From positions 1-64,000 of the forward strand of contig CACLGX010000003.1 of the NCBI GenBank assembly GCA_902606585.1: DNA of 64,000 nucleotides. Direction: 5' to 3'. The notes below the pieces were generated by a model. That model saw only the letters and a list, made by a program, of their open reading frames with translations, did no database searches and was not told the DNA's origin. This document shows positions 7,537 to 17,102 of this stretch, piece by piece (position 1 is the first letter of the stretch; each line of letters begins with the position of its first letter). The stretch comes from Paracoccaceae bacterium. GTDB taxonomy: Bacteria; Pseudomonadota; Alphaproteobacteria; Rhodobacterales; Rhodobacteraceae. The translations under genes and the position numbers were made by a program.

Positions 7537-10470
7537 TTAAAGGCTAAAATTTCTGAATTTTTCTTTACCTTGCAAAGCTTCATTACACCTACCACAAATT
7601 GGATTTGCAGCGGTCACTTCCGGAAGTATCTTCCAACAACGTTGACACTTTTCTCCTGATGCAATTTGAAAATCGACCTTAATGCCTGTGACCTCTTCAG
7701 TTGAAAAAGCTCCCTGGGGAGCTGTATCTAAGGACAGTTTTATAGAAGAGGTTATACAGATGTCAGTAAATGGAATGCTGTTCAATATATCAAATGTTTC
7801 TTGGTCTTCTAAGTAAACAACTGGAGAAGCTTCAAGACTAGAGCCTATGACTTTGTCAGTTCGTTGTACTTCCAATGCCGCGGTAACAACTCTTCTTGCT
7901 TGACGAATAACAGCCCATTTTACTGCTAATTCTTCATTTATCCATGTTTTTGGAGTGTTCGGCATATCGGTCAGATGAATAGAACTTTCATCACCTGGAT
8001 ATTTTTCAAGCCAAACCTCTTCCATAGTAAATACTAGTACAGGAGCAAGCCAAGCGGTCAATCTAAGGAATATATGATCAAGAACCGATAGCGCGGAACG
8101 CCGTTCCAGAGTGTCTCCATCGCAGTAAAGAACATCTTTTCTTATATCGAAATAAAATGAGGAGAGCTCAACTGTCGCAAAGGTGAATACAGATTGAAAT
8201 ACACCCTGAAAGTCGTAGTCACTATATCCTTTACGTACGCGTTCGTCGAGTTCAGATAACCGATGTAAAACCCACTGTTCGAGTTCTGGCATATCTTCGG
8301 GCTCAATTTTTTCATCTTCCGTTAGTTCTGAAAGTGATCCCAAAATAAATCTCATTGTATTACGGAGCCGTCGATAACTATCCGAAACCCCTTTCAAAAT
8401 TTCCGGGCCAATACGAAGATCTGCTGTGTAGTCTGACTGCGCAACCCACAGGCGCAAAATATCTGCCCCATATTGTTTTACAACTTGTTCCGGGGCTATT
8501 GTGTTTCCAAGAGATTTGGACATTTTCATGCCCTTTTCATCTAATGTGAAGCCGTGGGTTAGGACCCCTCGGTATGGTGCTCTTCCATTCGTTCCGCAGG
8601 ACTGTAGCATTGAAGAGTGAAACCAACCTCGGTGTTGGTCTGTTCCCTCTAAATACAAATCAGCCAGTCCATCATTGGATCCATCTTCACGTTCCTTCAA
8701 AACGAATGCGTGTGTTGAGCCGCTATCGAACCAAACATCTAATATATCGTATACCTGCTCGTAGTCTGTTGGGTCTACGATCCCTTCTAAAAAACGCTCT
8801 TTCGAATTTTCAAGATACCAAGCATCAGCTCCTTCGTTTTCGAAAGCTTTGGCAATTCGTTCGTTTACTTCAGCGTTTTTTAAAAGAAAATCACTGTCGG
8901 TTGGCAACGCCCCTTTTTTTGTGAAGCAAGTTAGGGGTACACCCCATGCTCGCTGTCTCGACAAAACCCAATCTGGACGCGTCTCAATCATTGAATAAAG
9001 GCGATTTCTTCCTGTCTGAGGGGTCCACGAAACCAACTTATCTATAGAATTTAGTGCTCGCTCTCTTATCGTTCTGCCAAATTCATCTTTATTATCACCA
9101 ACCTCGCGATCTATCGATGCAAACCATTGAGGTGTGTTTCTGTATATTACTGGAGCTTTGGAGCGCCATGAATGCGGGTAACTATGTTTGATTTTCCCAC
9201 GAGCCAATAATCCATTAACTTCTATTAACTTGTCGATGACCGCTTTATTAGCATCGCCCTCACCGCCCTTTCGGCTAAGGATATACTTTCCTCCAAAGAA
9301 TGGAAGATCATCTCTGAAACTTCCATCGTCTTTTACATTGTATGTGATGACCTCAGCCAACATCCCCAATTCGCGATAGAGTTCATACTCTTCCATTCCA
9401 TGAGAGGGTGCACAGTGGACAAATCCGGTGCCCTCAGTCTCAGTTACGAAATCTGCAGCCCTAAAATCTCTAATTTCATCCCACTCACCATTAGAGTCTT
9501 TTGCTGAAAATAATGGATGTTTTAAGCTAATTGTTGATAATTTCTCTGCTGTAACATCGCTAATCCGACGATACATGGTGTCCTCTAGTCTTGCCTTTTC
9601 CATAACTCGACCAGCTAAATTATCGGCCAATATGTATCGATCACCAATATTTGCCCAACATTCATCTGGTCGAGAGAGTACTTCGTATAAGCCGTACTTG
9701 ATATCAGGCCCAAAAACTACTGCTTTGTTTGATGGAATGGTCCAGGGCGTAGTAGTCCATATTACGACTTGAGAGCCATTCAGTACCGTATCTTCGTTAT
9801 CAACTACTTTGAATTTTACCCAGACAGTAAAACTCTCTTTATCATGATACTCAACTTCAGCCTCGGCTAAGGCTGTCTTTTCAACAGGTGACCACATAAC
9901 TGGTTTAGAACCTTGATAAAGGGTGCCGTTCATTAAAAACTTTATAAATTCTTGTGCGATAGTTCGCTCGGCTTTGAAATCCATTGTAAGATATGGGTTT
10001 TCCCAGTTCCCAGTAATACCCAGCCGTTTAAATTCTTCTCTCTGAATATCTATCCAGTCATCCGCAAATTTTCGGCATTCTTGGCGAAAATCTACTATTG
10101 GAACGTCGTCTTTATTTTTTCCTTTTTTTCGATATTTTTCCTCTATTTTCCATTCAATTGGTAATCCATGGCAATCCCAACCTGGAATATATCTAGCGTC
10201 GTTACCCATCATTTGTTGGCTTCTTACCACCATATCCTTCAAAATTTTATTTAGAGCGTGACCAATATGAAGGTTACCGTTTGCATAGGGTGGACCATCG
10301 TGCAAAATAAATGGCTTACGAGAGGTTTTTTGTCTCAATTTTTTATAGATGCCAATTTTTTCCCATCTTTCCAACCAACCAGGTTCCCGATTAGGTAAAC
10401 CTGCTCTCATTGGAAAATCAGTTTTAGGTAAATTTAATGTATTTTTGTAGTCGATTGCTTCAGCAGTCAT
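7537..10470 (-). CDS. ileS: Isoleucyl-tRNA synthetase
   Basis: This class I synthetase of 977 residues charges tRNA-Ile. The HIGH motif is in PPYANGNLHIGHALNK, the KMSKS loop in GMKMSKSLGNT, and the editing domain contains VIWTTTPWTIPSNKAV. A C-terminal zinc finger of two CxxC pairs (CQRC and CGRC) is intact. It lies 200 bases downstream of ptsP on the same strand, with a strong hairpin in the gap. Confidence 0.97.
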   Translation of the reverse strand: MTAEAIDYKNTLNLPKTDFPMRAGLPNREPGWLERWEKIGIYKKLRQKTSRKPFILHDGPPYANGNLHIGHALNKILKDMVVRSQQMMGNDARYIPGWDCHGLPIEWKIEEKYRKKGKNKDDVPIVDFRQECRKFADDWIDIQREEFKRLGITGNWENPYLTMDFKAERTIAQEFIKFLMNGTLYQGSKPVMWSPVEKTALAEAEVEYHDKESFTVWVKFKVVDNEDTVLNGSQVVIWTTTPWTIPSNKAVVFGPDIKYGLYEVLSRPDECWANIGDRYILADNLAGRVMEKARLEDTMYRRISDVTAEKLSTISLKHPLFSAKDSNGEWDEIRDFRAADFVTETEGTGFVHCAPSHGMEEYELYRELGMLAEVITYNVKDDGSFRDDLPFFGGKYILSRKGGEGDANKAVIDKLIEVNGLLARGKIKHSYPHSWRSKAPVIYRNTPQWFASIDREVGDNKDEFGRTIRERALNSIDKLVSWTPQTGRNRLYSMIETRPDWVLSRQRAWGVPLTCFTKKGALPTDSDFLLKNAEVNERIAKAFENEGADAWYLENSKERFLEGIVDPTDYEQVYDILDVWFDSGSTHAFVLKEREDGSNDGLADLYLEGTDQHRGWFHSSMLQSCGTNGRAPYRGVLTHGFTLDEKGMKMSKSLGNTIAPEQVVKQYGADILRLWVAQSDYTADLRIGPEILKGVSDSYRRLRNTMRFILGSLSELTEDEKIEPEDMPELEQWVLHRLSELDERVRKGYSDYDFQGVFQSVFTFATVELSSFYFDIRKDVLYCDGDTLERRSALSVLDHIFLRLTAWLAPVLVFTMEEVWLEKYPGDESSIHLTDMPNTPKTWINEELAVKWAVIRQARRVVTAALEVQRTDKVIGSSLEASPVVYLEDQETFDILNSIPFTDICITSSIKLSLDTAPQGAFSTEEVTGIKVDFQIASGEKCQRCWKILPEVTAANPICGRCNEALQGKEKFRNFSL

Positions 10471-10537
10471 TGCCGCTATTCCTTAAATATTTTTGAATTT
10501 TAGGACTTAAGACGGTGCGCAATTTCGATCACCTTGA

Positions 10538-10564
10538 CCCGGCTCCTCTTGTCAGAGTGCCGGG
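10538..10564 (-). promoter_or_regulatory. Strong hairpin in the leader upstream of ileS
   Basis: A CCCGGC/GCCGGG outer stem encloses a CTCT/AGAG inner stem with a 4-base loop. It lies in the 200-base gap between ptsP and ileS, about 70 bases upstream of the ileS start. There is no T-run after it on either strand, so it is not a standard terminator. It could be a leader structure or a processing signal. Confidence 0.45.
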
Positions 10565-10670
10565 AAAATAATTCGTATCATGAAGTCTATATCTAAATTC
10601 ATGACGCCCTTATAGGGTAGTGGTATACCATGGTCCAGTAGTAGAATTGAATTTTATTTTTTAACCTTAA

Positions 10671-12917
10671 TTAGCTTTTAGCTATGTATTCAGTAATCTT
10701 TTTTCGCAAAGTTGTTTCACCATCAACTTTCGATTTGTCTATTATTTTTCTAACTTGAGCTAAATCACTTTTGAGTAACATATTTTTCACTGGACCTATT
10801 GAGGCTGGTCTCATAGACAATGTTTTTATCCCTATTGCTGCTAGACAAAGCGCCTCAACTGGTCTGCCCGCGTCCTCGCCGCAAAAAGATAAATTAGTGT
10901 TATTTTTTTTACACTTGTCTACGATCGTTTGTAAGAAATCGATAAAGGATAGATTGAGGGTGTCGTAGCGCTTCCGAACCAACTCATTTTCTCGATCAGC
11001 TGCGAAAAAAAATTGTTTCAAGTCATTTCCACCAATCGACAAGAAATCAACTTCCTGGAAGAATTTATCGGATTCAAAAGCTAGTGATGGAGTTTCTAGC
11101 ATTGCACCAATGTTAATCTTTTTTGGCACTTTGTGACCTAACTTTAACTCCCTTTCTTTTACTTTTGCCATCTCGAGTTTTGCGAAATCAAACTCACTAG
11201 TTTGAGCTATAAATGGAAACATAATAGATAACGGTCGGCCCTCTGCGGCGCGTAAAAGCGCCTGGAGTTGCATACGTAAGACGCCGGGTTTATCAAAACC
11301 TACTCTGATTGCTCGCCAACCTAACGCAGGGTTTGGTTCTTCTACATTTGGCATGTAAGATAATACTTTGTCCGATCCAATATCCAAGGACCTGAAAACT
11401 ACTGTTTTTCCTCCAGCTGCGTCCATGACCCTTTTGTACATTGCGCTTAGTTCGGATCTTTTTGGCATTTGGTTTCGAATAAGAAATTGCAATTCTGTTC
11501 GAAAAAGCCCAACGCCCTCGGCCCCTGAACTATCTAGGCTGGGCAAGTCTGCCATTAAGCCTGCATTCATAAGTAGATTCACTTTACTTCCATCTATGGT
11601 ATTTGCTGGCAAGTGTCTTATGGCCGAGTATCTCTCTTGTGCCTTGGCTTCCATGGCAATTTTGTCTTTGAAAGCTGAACTTACGCTTTCATCTGGTCGA
11701 AGATGCACGAGACCCTGTTCTCCATCAACTAAGATTTCATCTCCATTCAAAGCTTCAGCAGTAATATTTTGGGCATGGATAACAAGTGGAATTGCCAATG
11801 CTCTTGCTACTATGGTAGCATGACTGCCCACTGAACCTTCTTCGAGTACGATACCTTTTAAAGATCGCCCATAATCCAGTAGCTCTGCGGGTCCTATATT
11901 GCTTGCCACCAATATGGGGTTTTGCGGCATTGATGCGCCAGTCTGCTTGCCTTGTCCTGTCAAGATACGAAGAAGACGATTAGATAAATCATCCAAGTCA
12001 TGAAGCCTATCTCTCATATAGGGATCGGTAGCCTGTCCTAACCTTGCCCTGGCAGAAGACTGTTCTTTATCAACTGCTGCTTCTGCACTCAAGCCAGAAT
12101 TTATGTCAGTTACCATCCGTTTCATCCAGCCGCGAGAATTTGCAAACATTTTGTAAGCTTCAAGAATTTCTGCTTGTTCCTTATCCATCTGCCTACTCTG
12201 CTCAAGCATTCCATCGACATGATTTCTAAGCTCTTGAACGGCTTCTTCAAGGCGATCGATTTCTGCTTCTGGGTCATCTGATACAAGATTAGTTACTACA
12301 ACCCGAGGCTCGTGGAGCCAAACATTGCCTCGTGTGGCTCCCTCCTGGGCGACTGATCCTCGAATAAGTATGGATTGTTGATGTAAAGCCTTCAATCCGC
12401 TTTCTTCACTAACAAATGCTCCCAGTTCTGCCATTTCTGCCAAAACCATTGCGACGACTTCTAGGGCGTAAATTTCATCTGTATTATATTCTCGAGCTGT
12501 TTTTGATTGGACAACCAAAACGCCTAAAAGTTCGCCTAGTCTTTGGATTGGAAGACCTAAAAAAGAGGAAAACCTTTCCTCACCTGTTTCTGGCATGTAG
12601 CGGAAGCCAGGATATGACGGAGCATCGGCAGTGTTTATTGCTTTATTTCTTTTTGCAACTTTTCCAACTAAACCTTCACCAATTCTCATTCTGGTTTGGT
12701 GAACCGCTTCAATTTCGAGGCCTTCAGTTGCGCACAATTCTAAAGTTTCTGAATCGCGTAGTAAGTAAATAGAACAAACTTCGGTTCCTGTGGTTGATGC
12801 AATAAGCTGGGTGATTTTGTCTAGGCGATCTTGTCCTTTTGCTTCTTCTGCCATTGTGTCTCGCAGGCGTTTAAGAAGCTTTCGGCTATCACTTTCAATT
12901 TTATTTGGCATGGTCAT
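10671..12917 (-). CDS. ptsP: Phosphoenolpyruvate-protein phosphotransferase PtsP (EI-Ntr)
   Basis: PtsP takes phosphate from PEP and starts the nitrogen-type PTS cascade, a regulatory system rather than a sugar importer. The 748-residue protein has an N-terminal GAF domain (about residues 20-165), a swivelling domain with the phosphorylated His in GSVGSHATIVARALAIP, and a PEP-binding barrel with RTELQFL, GWRAIRVG and FCGEDAGRP. It follows lysC on the same strand after 42 bases, an order I recall from Rhodobacterales. No NPr or EIIA-Ntr gene is in the window. Confidence 0.94.
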   Translation of the reverse strand: MTMPNKIESDSRKLLKRLRDTMAEEAKGQDRLDKITQLIASTTGTEVCSIYLLRDSETLELCATEGLEIEAVHQTRMRIGEGLVGKVAKRNKAINTADAPSYPGFRYMPETGEERFSSFLGLPIQRLGELLGVLVVQSKTAREYNTDEIYALEVVAMVLAEMAELGAFVSEESGLKALHQQSILIRGSVAQEGATRGNVWLHEPRVVVTNLVSDDPEAEIDRLEEAVQELRNHVDGMLEQSRQMDKEQAEILEAYKMFANSRGWMKRMVTDINSGLSAEAAVDKEQSSARARLGQATDPYMRDRLHDLDDLSNRLLRILTGQGKQTGASMPQNPILVASNIGPAELLDYGRSLKGIVLEEGSVGSHATIVARALAIPLVIHAQNITAEALNGDEILVDGEQGLVHLRPDESVSSAFKDKIAMEAKAQERYSAIRHLPANTIDGSKVNLLMNAGLMADLPSLDSSGAEGVGLFRTELQFLIRNQMPKRSELSAMYKRVMDAAGGKTVVFRSLDIGSDKVLSYMPNVEEPNPALGWRAIRVGFDKPGVLRMQLQALLRAAEGRPLSIMFPFIAQTSEFDFAKLEMAKVKERELKLGHKVPKKINIGAMLETPSLAFESDKFFQEVDFLSIGGNDLKQFFFAADRENELVRKRYDTLNLSFIDFLQTIVDKCKKNNTNLSFCGEDAGRPVEALCLAAIGIKTLSMRPASIGPVKNMLLKSDLAQVRKIIDKSKVDGETTLRKKITEYIAKS

Positions 12918-12959
12918 TAGGTCGCAGTATAGACGTCTTAATTGTTGTGGTGAAATTAA

Positions 12960-14198
12960 TTAAGCAATTTTTTCTAAGTCAAAGGCATCATGTAACGATT
13001 GAACAGCCAGTTCCATATACTTTCTATCTATCAAGACGGAAATTTTTATTTCAGATGTTGCAATCACTTTTATATTAATTCCTTCATCAGATAACGTACG
13101 AAACATTTTTGCTGCTACACCTGATTGGCTTCGCATACCAATGCCGACCGCAGAGATTTTAGCCACATTGGTATCTGCTACAAGTTGTGAAAAATTGATA
13201 TCACCTTCATTTTTTGCACTATTGAGCGCTTTTTCTGCTTTCAACACTTGGTCGGTGGGACACGAAAATGTCATATCAGTACGCCCTTCTTCGGCAATAT
13301 TCTGAATAATCATATCAACGTTAACGCCTGCTTCTGAGAGTGGGCCAAATATTGCTGCCGCAATCCCAGGCCGGTCTGCTACAGATATTAAAGTCATTTT
13401 TGCTTCATCTCTGGAATGTGCAATACCTGATACAATATTTGATTCCATAATTTCCTCCTCACTGCATACGAGTGTTCCCGCATTACTTTCTGGCTTATCG
13501 AAACTCGAAAGAACTCTGAGTTTTACATTAAAACGCATCGCCAACTCAACGGATCGTGTTTGCAAAACTTTTGCTCCCAGCGAAGCAAGCTCAAGCATCT
13601 CTTCAAATGAAATTTTATTTAATTTTCTGGCTTTTTCAGTTATTCTGGGATCTGTTGTGTAAATTCCGTCTACATCTGTGTAGATATCGCATCTAACGGC
13701 CTCAAAAGCAGCTGCAAAGGCAACAGCTGTTGTGTCAGACCCCCCGCGTCCAAGAGTTGTGACCCTTTCGGTTTCAGTTATGCCTTGAAATCCTGCTACT
13801 ACGGCAACACGCATTCCTTCCTTGAATTTGTCCATTATATTTTTCGTAGGTATTTCTTCAATCCTGGCTGAAGAGTGTGCCGAAGATGTTTTAACCGGGA
13901 CTTGCCAACCTTGCCAACTCCGAGCTGGGACATCCATGTCTTGCAAAGTCAGGGCCATAAGTCCAGCGGTTACATGCTCTCCAGAGGATACAATAGCGTC
14001 ATATTCCCGGGCATCATAAAGCGTTGATGTTTCATTCACCCAGTCAACAAGTTCATTTGTTTTTCCAGCCATAGCTGAAACAATTACAATAACCGAATGG
14101 CCTGCTGATACCTCTAAAGCAACACGTTTTGCAGCACTCTTTATTTTATCGAGAGACGCTACAGAGGTGCCGCCAAATTTCATTACCAATATAGGCAT
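12960..14198 (-). CDS. lysC: Aspartate kinase
   Basis: This kinase phosphorylates aspartate in the first step towards lysine, threonine, methionine and diaminopimelate. It starts MPILVMKFGGTSVAS. GRGGSDTTAVAFAAAF and YTDVDGIYTTDPR mark the kinase domain, and two C-terminal ACT domains (from about residue 265) would bind an amino-acid effector. At 412 residues it is a normal monofunctional enzyme. Confidence 0.96.
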   Translation of the reverse strand: MPILVMKFGGTSVASLDKIKSAAKRVALEVSAGHSVIVIVSAMAGKTNELVDWVNETSTLYDAREYDAIVSSGEHVTAGLMALTLQDMDVPARSWQGWQVPVKTSSAHSSARIEEIPTKNIMDKFKEGMRVAVVAGFQGITETERVTTLGRGGSDTTAVAFAAAFEAVRCDIYTDVDGIYTTDPRITEKARKLNKISFEEMLELASLGAKVLQTRSVELAMRFNVKLRVLSSFDKPESNAGTLVCSEEEIMESNIVSGIAHSRDEAKMTLISVADRPGIAAAIFGPLSEAGVNVDMIIQNIAEEGRTDMTFSCPTDQVLKAEKALNSAKNEGDINFSQLVADTNVAKISAVGIGMRSQSGVAAKMFRTLSDEGINIKVIATSEIKISVLIDRKYMELAVQSLHDAFDLEKIA

Positions 14199-14329
14199 AA
14201 CAATTCCCTAAAGGTGCAATACGCACATGGTGTATTTCACCAAGAAAGATAGCACAAGTCTCAATGGCAAAGAGAAAAGAAAGGTTCTTCCGATAAAAAT
14301 GTAAATTAAATATACATTTATAGCTAAGG

Positions 14330-14740
14330 CTAATTGGTTTTTCTATTTGGAGTGAATGGTAAGGGGGTTACGGGAATACCGTCATCGATGAGTGATTTAG
14401 CTTCTTCCGCCTTTGCTTCGCCGTATATGGGTCGTTCTGGCAAGTCTCCTAAATGCATAGCTCTTGCTTCTTTTGCAAAGTCTTTACCCACGTAGTTCGA
14501 GTTTTCTTCAACATGTTTTTTAATTTCTGCGATTGCTTGTTCTGCAGGATGCTTCTTCTTGACACTGATTTTCGCGTTTTTATTTACGCGTGGCGCCATT
14601 ATGGCTTTTTTGATCTTCGAACTTCCACAAATTGAACAAACGACCATTTTACTAGTTTTAAGTTTTTCAAAAGCAGAACTTGATTGAAACCAACTATCGA
14701 AGGTATGCTCGTTATCACATTTTAATGTGTATTGGATCAT
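14330..14740 (-). CDS. DUF1178 family protein with a zinc-ribbon-like start
   Basis: A 136-residue protein of unknown function common in alphaproteobacteria. The N-terminus MIQYTLKCDNEHTFDSWF and the CSICGS pair look like a small zinc site (Cys8, CxxC near residue 36). The rest is charged and ends in a proline-rich tail. It lies alone, upstream of lysC on the same strand with 131 bases between. Confidence 0.8.
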   Translation of the reverse strand: MIQYTLKCDNEHTFDSWFQSSSAFEKLKTSKMVVCSICGSSKIKKAIMAPRVNKNAKISVKKKHPAEQAIAEIKKHVEENSNYVGKDFAKEARAMHLGDLPERPIYGEAKAEEAKSLIDDGIPVTPLPFTPNRKTN

Positions 14741-15017
14741 TTCTTTATAAATTTCCTGCGTTTTTTTGTAAGCTACTTAAGACCATGCAGGATATATCAC
14801 CTGTTTTTACTTTGTTTATGACTAAATATCTTTAGGAACTAAATAAGTAATTTATTAAGAAATTCAATTAGTACAAAAGACATAAAACTACTTTTTAATC
14901 AAAATAAACGCAGTATTATTACTTTTTCGCTTGCCGCTGTCGTTTTTTAGTCTAAATACAGCGCACCTGTATTCGATAGGAATCGATTAAATTTTTTTAA
15001 CGACTGGGAGACATTTT
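14741..15017. other. Intergenic region before the TRAP operon
   Basis: These 277 A/T-rich bases separate the divergent DUF1178 and TRAP operons and must hold both promoters. I see no clear hairpin or riboswitch. A Shine-Dalgarno (GGGAG) lies just before the ATG at 15018. Confidence 0.4.
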
Positions 15018-16100
15018 ATGGAACGTCGTAACTTTTTAAGAGGTGCTGCGCTAGCGGGAACTGGCGCTGCCCTTGCAACACCCGCTGTGTCAGGTGGACA
15101 CGGCACTGTATTAACAATGGTTCAATCATGGAGTCGTGGCTTTGCTGTGCTTGATGATGCTGCGCGCTACTTTGCTGACTTTGTCGCAAAAGCGTCAGAT
15201 GGAACTCTAACAATTGACCGGAAAGCACCTGGCGAATTAGTTGGTGCTTTGGAAGTGTTTGATGCCGTGACTTCTGGCCAAGCTGACATGTATCACTCAG
15301 CAGACTACTATTTTATTGGTCAGCACCCAGCTCTAGCTTTTTTCACAGCAGTGCCTTTTGGCGGTACGGCTCAGGAAGTTACCAATTGGTATTACCATGG
15401 TGGCGGAGAGCAAATCCATGACGAAATTGGGCAAATTTTCAATTTTAAGGGTTTGCTTGCTGGTAACTCAGGTGGTCAGTCTGGCGGTTGGTTTCGTAAA
15501 GAAATGACTTCGCCTGACGATTTTAATGGTCTTAAGTATCGTATGCCTGGTCTAGGCGGTAAAGTGCTAGGTAAACTTGGTGCGTCTGTTCAAAATATTC
15601 CAGGCGGCGAGTTGTACCAAGCCCTTTCATCTGGCGCTCTAGATGGCCTAGAGTGGGTTGGTCCAGCTGCTGACGAACGGGCTGGTTTTTGGGAAGTGGC
15701 GAAAGTTTACTATACCGCTGGTTTTCATGAGCCAGGATCAGCGCTATCAGCTAACATGAATTTGGATAAGTGGAATTCACTCTCAGAACAACATCAGCAC
15801 ATATTGCGAATTGCTGGAATGGCAACTACACTTTATCAGCTTGCTGAAACATTTTCTGCAAACGGTGCTGCTCTGCAACGAATGCAGGCTCAGGGTGTAA
15901 AAGCTCTGCAATTTCCTGATAGTATTTGGGATGCGTATGGTGAAAAGTCTGCTGAAGTTATGGACGAGAATATGGATGATGAACTGTTCAGAACAACGCG
16001 TGCCAGCTTCGAAGCTTCATTGGCAGACTCTGCCGCATGGATCAGTAAGTCAGACGGTTACTACGTGCAACAGCGTGTTCGCGTTCTAGGCGGATCATAA
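15018..16100 (+). CDS. TRAP transporter substrate-binding protein, TakP-like
   Basis: This periplasmic binding protein captures a carboxylate ligand for the TRAP permease encoded next. A twin-arginine-type signal (ERRNFLRGAALAGTGAALA) occupies the first ~25 residues. Similarity to the alpha-keto-acid binder TakP is suggested by YRMPGLGGKVLGKLGAS, NIPGGELYQALSSGALDG and EWVGPAADERAGFWE; the conserved Arg in YRMPG normally contacts the ligand carboxylate. Length is 360 residues. It heads a three-gene operon (binding protein, DctQ, DctM), and a stem-loop separates it from the permease genes. Confidence 0.9.
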   Translation: MERRNFLRGAALAGTGAALATPAVSGGHGTVLTMVQSWSRGFAVLDDAARYFADFVAKASDGTLTIDRKAPGELVGALEVFDAVTSGQADMYHSADYYFIGQHPALAFFTAVPFGGTAQEVTNWYYHGGGEQIHDEIGQIFNFKGLLAGNSGGQSGGWFRKEMTSPDDFNGLKYRMPGLGGKVLGKLGASVQNIPGGELYQALSSGALDGLEWVGPAADERAGFWEVAKVYYTAGFHEPGSALSANMNLDKWNSLSEQHQHILRIAGMATTLYQLAETFSANGAALQRMQAQGVKALQFPDSIWDAYGEKSAEVMDENMDDELFRTTRASFEASLADSAAWISKSDGYYVQQRVRVLGGS

Positions 16101-16108
16101 TAAAATAT

Positions 16109-16135
16109 TTTCTGGGGTCGAATAGACCCCAGGAA
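16109..16135 (+). promoter_or_regulatory. Stem-loop between TRAP binding-protein and permease genes
   Basis: An 8-bp GC-rich perfect stem (CTGGGGTC/GACCCCAG) with a 5-base loop lies 11 bases after the binding-protein stop codon. It lacks a following T-run. Such hairpins often protect the 3' end of the binding-protein mRNA and give more of that protein than of the permease; that role is inferred. Confidence 0.55.
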
Positions 16136-16155
16136 CGCCAAACCAGAGTTTTTCT

Positions 16156-17091
16156 ATGGAAAATGAGCAAACATTAAGCTTAGCTACCACTGTGGCAGCT
16201 ATTTACGACGGGGTATTATGGTTTTTTCAAAACCTTGTATTTGCCTTTTACAATATAGGATATGCAGCTTTAAATCCGGGCCTTTGGCTGGATTGGAGCG
16301 AGAAAAAATCAATCATGAGATTTGTCTACTACGGCGGGTCTGGTGAGTTTTTTTTCGCTGTATTATTAATAGTACTAATTTTATTTTTTATCGGTGTATT
16401 AAGGCCCTCTGTCATGTGGGGACAAATAAGAATTCTTGAGGGATTTGCTAACACCGTTGGTCGGTTTTTTGCTTGGGCCGGGCTTTTGATGGTTTTGCAG
16501 CAAGTATTAATCGTTGTACTACAGCGGATTTTTACGAGACCCGACATTGTGCTGAGTTTCGGGGTCCCTTTGAGTTTTGATATTAGTTGGTACGCTGAAG
16601 AACTTAAGCTTTACAATGCGCTTGTTGTCAGTCTGTGTGCCACTTACACATTTGTGCAAGGTGGTCATGTGCGTGTGGATTTGTTTTATGCAGGCGCCAA
16701 GTTTCGGACGAAAAAAATCGTCGATATGTTTGGTTCGATAGTATTTATGGTTCCGATGGCTGTCATTATTTGGATGTATGGTTGGTATTTTTTATGGCGA
16801 CATTTGATTGTGCCAAAACCTTCTGCGTCAGATACTTTGGATCGATTGCTTGCTAAATCCAGGGTGTTGAAATGGAACGTTGAGACAATCGGGTTTTCGC
16901 CCAACGGTTTTACGGGATACTTTATCTTCAAGATCTTGTTAGTTGCATTTGCCGGGATGGTATTTATTCACGCCATAGCATTTTTCATGCGCTCGTTTCA
17001 GGAACTTCGAGAGGGGCAATCGAGCGAAAACAAATACAAAGATCTCGATCAGCTTCCAGATTTAACTGAAATCGCGAAAACTGAAAATTAG
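16156..17091 (+). CDS. TRAP transporter small permease, DctQ family (long form)
   Basis: This inner-membrane subunit couples to the large permease and binding protein. At 311 residues it is longer than ordinary DctQ (~170), with several hydrophobic segments, including FFFAVLLIVLILFFIGVL, the DctQ core around LVVSLCATYTFVQGGHVRVDLFY, and a late helix near residues 255-275. The GGHVRVDLF motif is the clearest DctQ mark. The long form fits transporters with TakP-type binding proteins. Confidence 0.85.
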   Translation: MENEQTLSLATTVAAIYDGVLWFFQNLVFAFYNIGYAALNPGLWLDWSEKKSIMRFVYYGGSGEFFFAVLLIVLILFFIGVLRPSVMWGQIRILEGFANTVGRFFAWAGLLMVLQQVLIVVLQRIFTRPDIVLSFGVPLSFDISWYAEELKLYNALVVSLCATYTFVQGGHVRVDLFYAGAKFRTKKIVDMFGSIVFMVPMAVIIWMYGWYFLWRHLIVPKPSASDTLDRLLAKSRVLKWNVETIGFSPNGFTGYFIFKILLVAFAGMVFIHAIAFFMRSFQELREGQSSENKYKDLDQLPDLTEIAKTEN

Positions 17092-17102
17092 GAACGGAAG
17101 TT

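Noticed and set aside
10538..10564. Rho-independent terminator between ptsP and ileS
   Set aside because: No run of T follows the stem on either strand; it is kept only as a leader hairpin.
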